Below are positions 62,410 through 64,000 of a stretch of 64,000 nucleotides of DNA, one piece after another. A model generated the notes under the pieces. The model made no database searches and was not told where the DNA came from. It worked only from the letters and a program-made list of their open reading frames with translations. A program made the translations under genes and the position numbers. Position 1 is the first letter of the stretch, and each line of letters begins with the position of its first letter. Source of the stretch: Heterostelium multicystogenum (lineage: Eukaryota > Evosea > Eumycetozoa > Acytosteliales > Acytosteliaceae); assembly GCA_003667245.1 (NCBI GenBank), contig RCNN01000116.1:21979-85978 (forward strand), written 5' to 3'.

Positions 62410-64000
62410 ATGAGTAGTAGACAGAGAAAGAAGCCTGGAAATACCAGTACTGGTGCTTCTGGAAGGCATGGTTCGACCAACACTGCTGTAAGCAACAGCA
62501 CTTCCACCAACACCAATGATAAATCTCTGGTAAACTATGACTGGGGCAAAGGAAATGCTTAATTGGAGCGATGGCTCCTATTTCACCAACGATATGTCGG
62601 AAATCAAGATAAATGTAATCATATCCGTCGTCATATTCTCTGTAACTTTGGTACTATACGCAATGACTCAATATCCATCTGTATCAGGAGGTACGAATAA
62701 CAAACTATCGCGCGGTAGATAGGTCTATCATTGGAATGTGCAATTGCTAATCTCAATATTTCAATCGATCGAAAAACAAAACAAAACAGGTGATGCAGGA
62801 GAATTGATTGTAAACGCTCATCAACTGGGAATTGCACATCCACCTGGATACCCATTGTTTACAATGTTGGTCGTATCTTTGATAAGTTTATACCATATGG
62901 AACTGTTGGATGGAGAGTGGCTTTGATGTCATCCTTCTGTGGTGCATTGTGTTCCGTCGCCATTTTCCTGACTGTCAAGCTGTGGGTCAGCGATAATTGG
63001 TGTGCGATTGTCTCCTCCTTGATGTTTACTTTCTCACCACTCATCTGGTGCTATCACATTCAAGGTGAAGTGTTCTCACTGAACAACATGTTTGTTGCCT
63101 TGATTATGTTGCTTTCTGTTTTGGTTCGTTCGCACTAGAATCTATGAGAACGAACGATTCAATTCATCATTTTGGACTAGTGAGAAGATTGCATATGTCT
63201 CAGCATTTGTTTGCGCCTTGGGTCTTACCATTCAGCACACACTCGTACTCATCGTCGTTCCATTCGCATTTTTGGCTGATGTTTATCGGTGGACGAGACC
63301 TCCTCTGGAGCATGAGAACTATCTCTAACCTAACCATATCGGCACTTATTGGATTGAGTCCATATCTCTACCTTATTATGGCACCAAGAATTCGTGTTAG
63401 AGAATATGCATGGGGAAATACTGCTGAAATAAGGTAAGTTTGTTTCCTCCTTTTGATATTCGCAAACTAACACATGGAAACATTAGTGGATTCATTACAC
63501 ATTTCCTTAGAAAAGAAATATGGTACATTGCAGCTATACAGTGGTGATTCTTGGTAACTCAACATTGATTTCGAGAATAATCCTCTATTTCAACACAATC
63601 TTTGATCAATTTGGGATACTTGGGAGCTATTTTATCATTTATTGGTATAGTTAGTTTTATTTGCTTGGATCTAATTTAAAGTAAATATCGATCAATATAG
63701 TCGGAATACTTAAGAAAGATATTAATACTCTCTTACTATTACTTTTAGGAATTTCCAATGGAGATCAAATTGGTACATGATTATCTTTACATTCCTCTTC
63801 TATATTACATTTTTCTTTAATCTTTGTAATCTTCCAATTGAAAAGCCACTCTACAAAGGTGTATTTTAAGATTCTTTATGCAACCAAATGTAATTGTATC
63901 GATCGCTATTTGGACTTGGTCTAAAGTATATATTCAACTTTTTTAAATTCGAAAATCACCTGTAGCTAAAAAAGTAAGTTTATCTATTAGATTCTTTATT
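62410..64000 (+). CDS. tmem260: TMEM260/DUF2723 family protein, 5' part
   Basis: A multi-pass ER membrane protein; the human relative is an O-mannosyltransferase acting on plexin-type IPT domains. ATG 62410 opens a Ser/Thr/Asn-rich cytosolic N-terminus, then the first helix ([19 protein letters not shown]). Intron 62691-62789 is followed by the DUF2723 core [20 protein letters not shown] (Asp-Glu and His residues typical of GT-C glycosyltransferases) and [10 protein letters not shown]. Next is [20 protein letters not shown], with further helices after it. A second intron starts at about 63433 and ends near 63487. The gene continues beyond the window; a GTAAGTTT donor lies near 63972. One-base errors are frequent (near 62550, 62900, 63140, 63510 and 63540-63900). 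Confidence 0.85.

Noticed and set aside
1..64000. tRNA, rRNA, CRISPR, transposon or viral genes
   Set aside because: I looked for GTTCGA-type T-loops, reverse transcriptase or transposase motifs, terminal repeats and spaced direct repeats, and found none that hold up.

Overview
The window looks like nuclear DNA of a dictyostelid social amoeba (Amoebozoa). It is very AT-rich between genes, has short GT-AG introns (mostly 48-140 bp), carries runs of Asn/Gln/Ser/Thr/Asp codons inside proteins, and contains a cAMP-receptor/Crl-like GPCR, a GATA factor, a Piwi protein and a mitochondrial-type topoisomerase II. Intergenic gaps of 1-5 kb and mixed codon use point away from the compact genome of Dictyostelium discoideum, but the species cannot be fixed from the sequence.

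Layout. 0-6.3 kb: end fragment of an unknown minus-strand gene, a long AT-rich gap, an AGPAT-type lysophospholipid acyltransferase (-) and a small spliced gene upstream of it (-). 7-14.7 kb: a weakly asteroid/XPG-like protein (+), an acidic RING-H2 protein (-) and mitochondrial elongation factor G (+). 14.8-18.9 kb: small minus-strand genes and a GPI-anchored secreted protein (-). 19.7-25 kb: phenylalanyl-tRNA synthetase beta (+), then a gap holding a tiny spliced gene (-) and several RNA-like hairpins. 25.3-30.6 kb: P4-ATPase flippase (+) facing BCS1 (-). 31.9-42.6 kb: a flavin reductase with an N-terminal oxidoreductase-like domain (+), Piwi/Argonaute (+), PACS-like sorting protein (+) and a GATA factor (-). 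42.6-47.6 kb: gene-poor. 47.6-58.4 kb: double-PHD protein (+), mitochondrial-type topoisomerase II (-), COP9 signalosome subunit 6 (+) and a GPCR (-). 58.4-64 kb: mitochondrial ribosomal protein uL23m (-), a tiny spliced gene (+) and the 5' part of a TMEM260/DUF2723 gene (+) running off the end.

Functions fall into mitochondrial maintenance and translation (EF-G, uL23m, BCS1, topoisomerase II), membrane lipid and traffic (AGPAT, P4-ATPase, PACS), RNA and chromatin (Piwi, PHD, GATA), signalling and the cell surface (GPCR, GPI protein, TMEM260), and protein turnover (RING, CSN6). Neighbours are mostly unrelated, as expected for a eukaryotic chromosome.

A dominant technical feature is that most conserved genes are broken by one-base insertions or deletions, often in homopolymers. 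They look like draft-assembly errors rather than biology. Coordinates below therefore span genes whose reading frame shifts inside exons. BCS1, the GPI protein and several small genes are intact.
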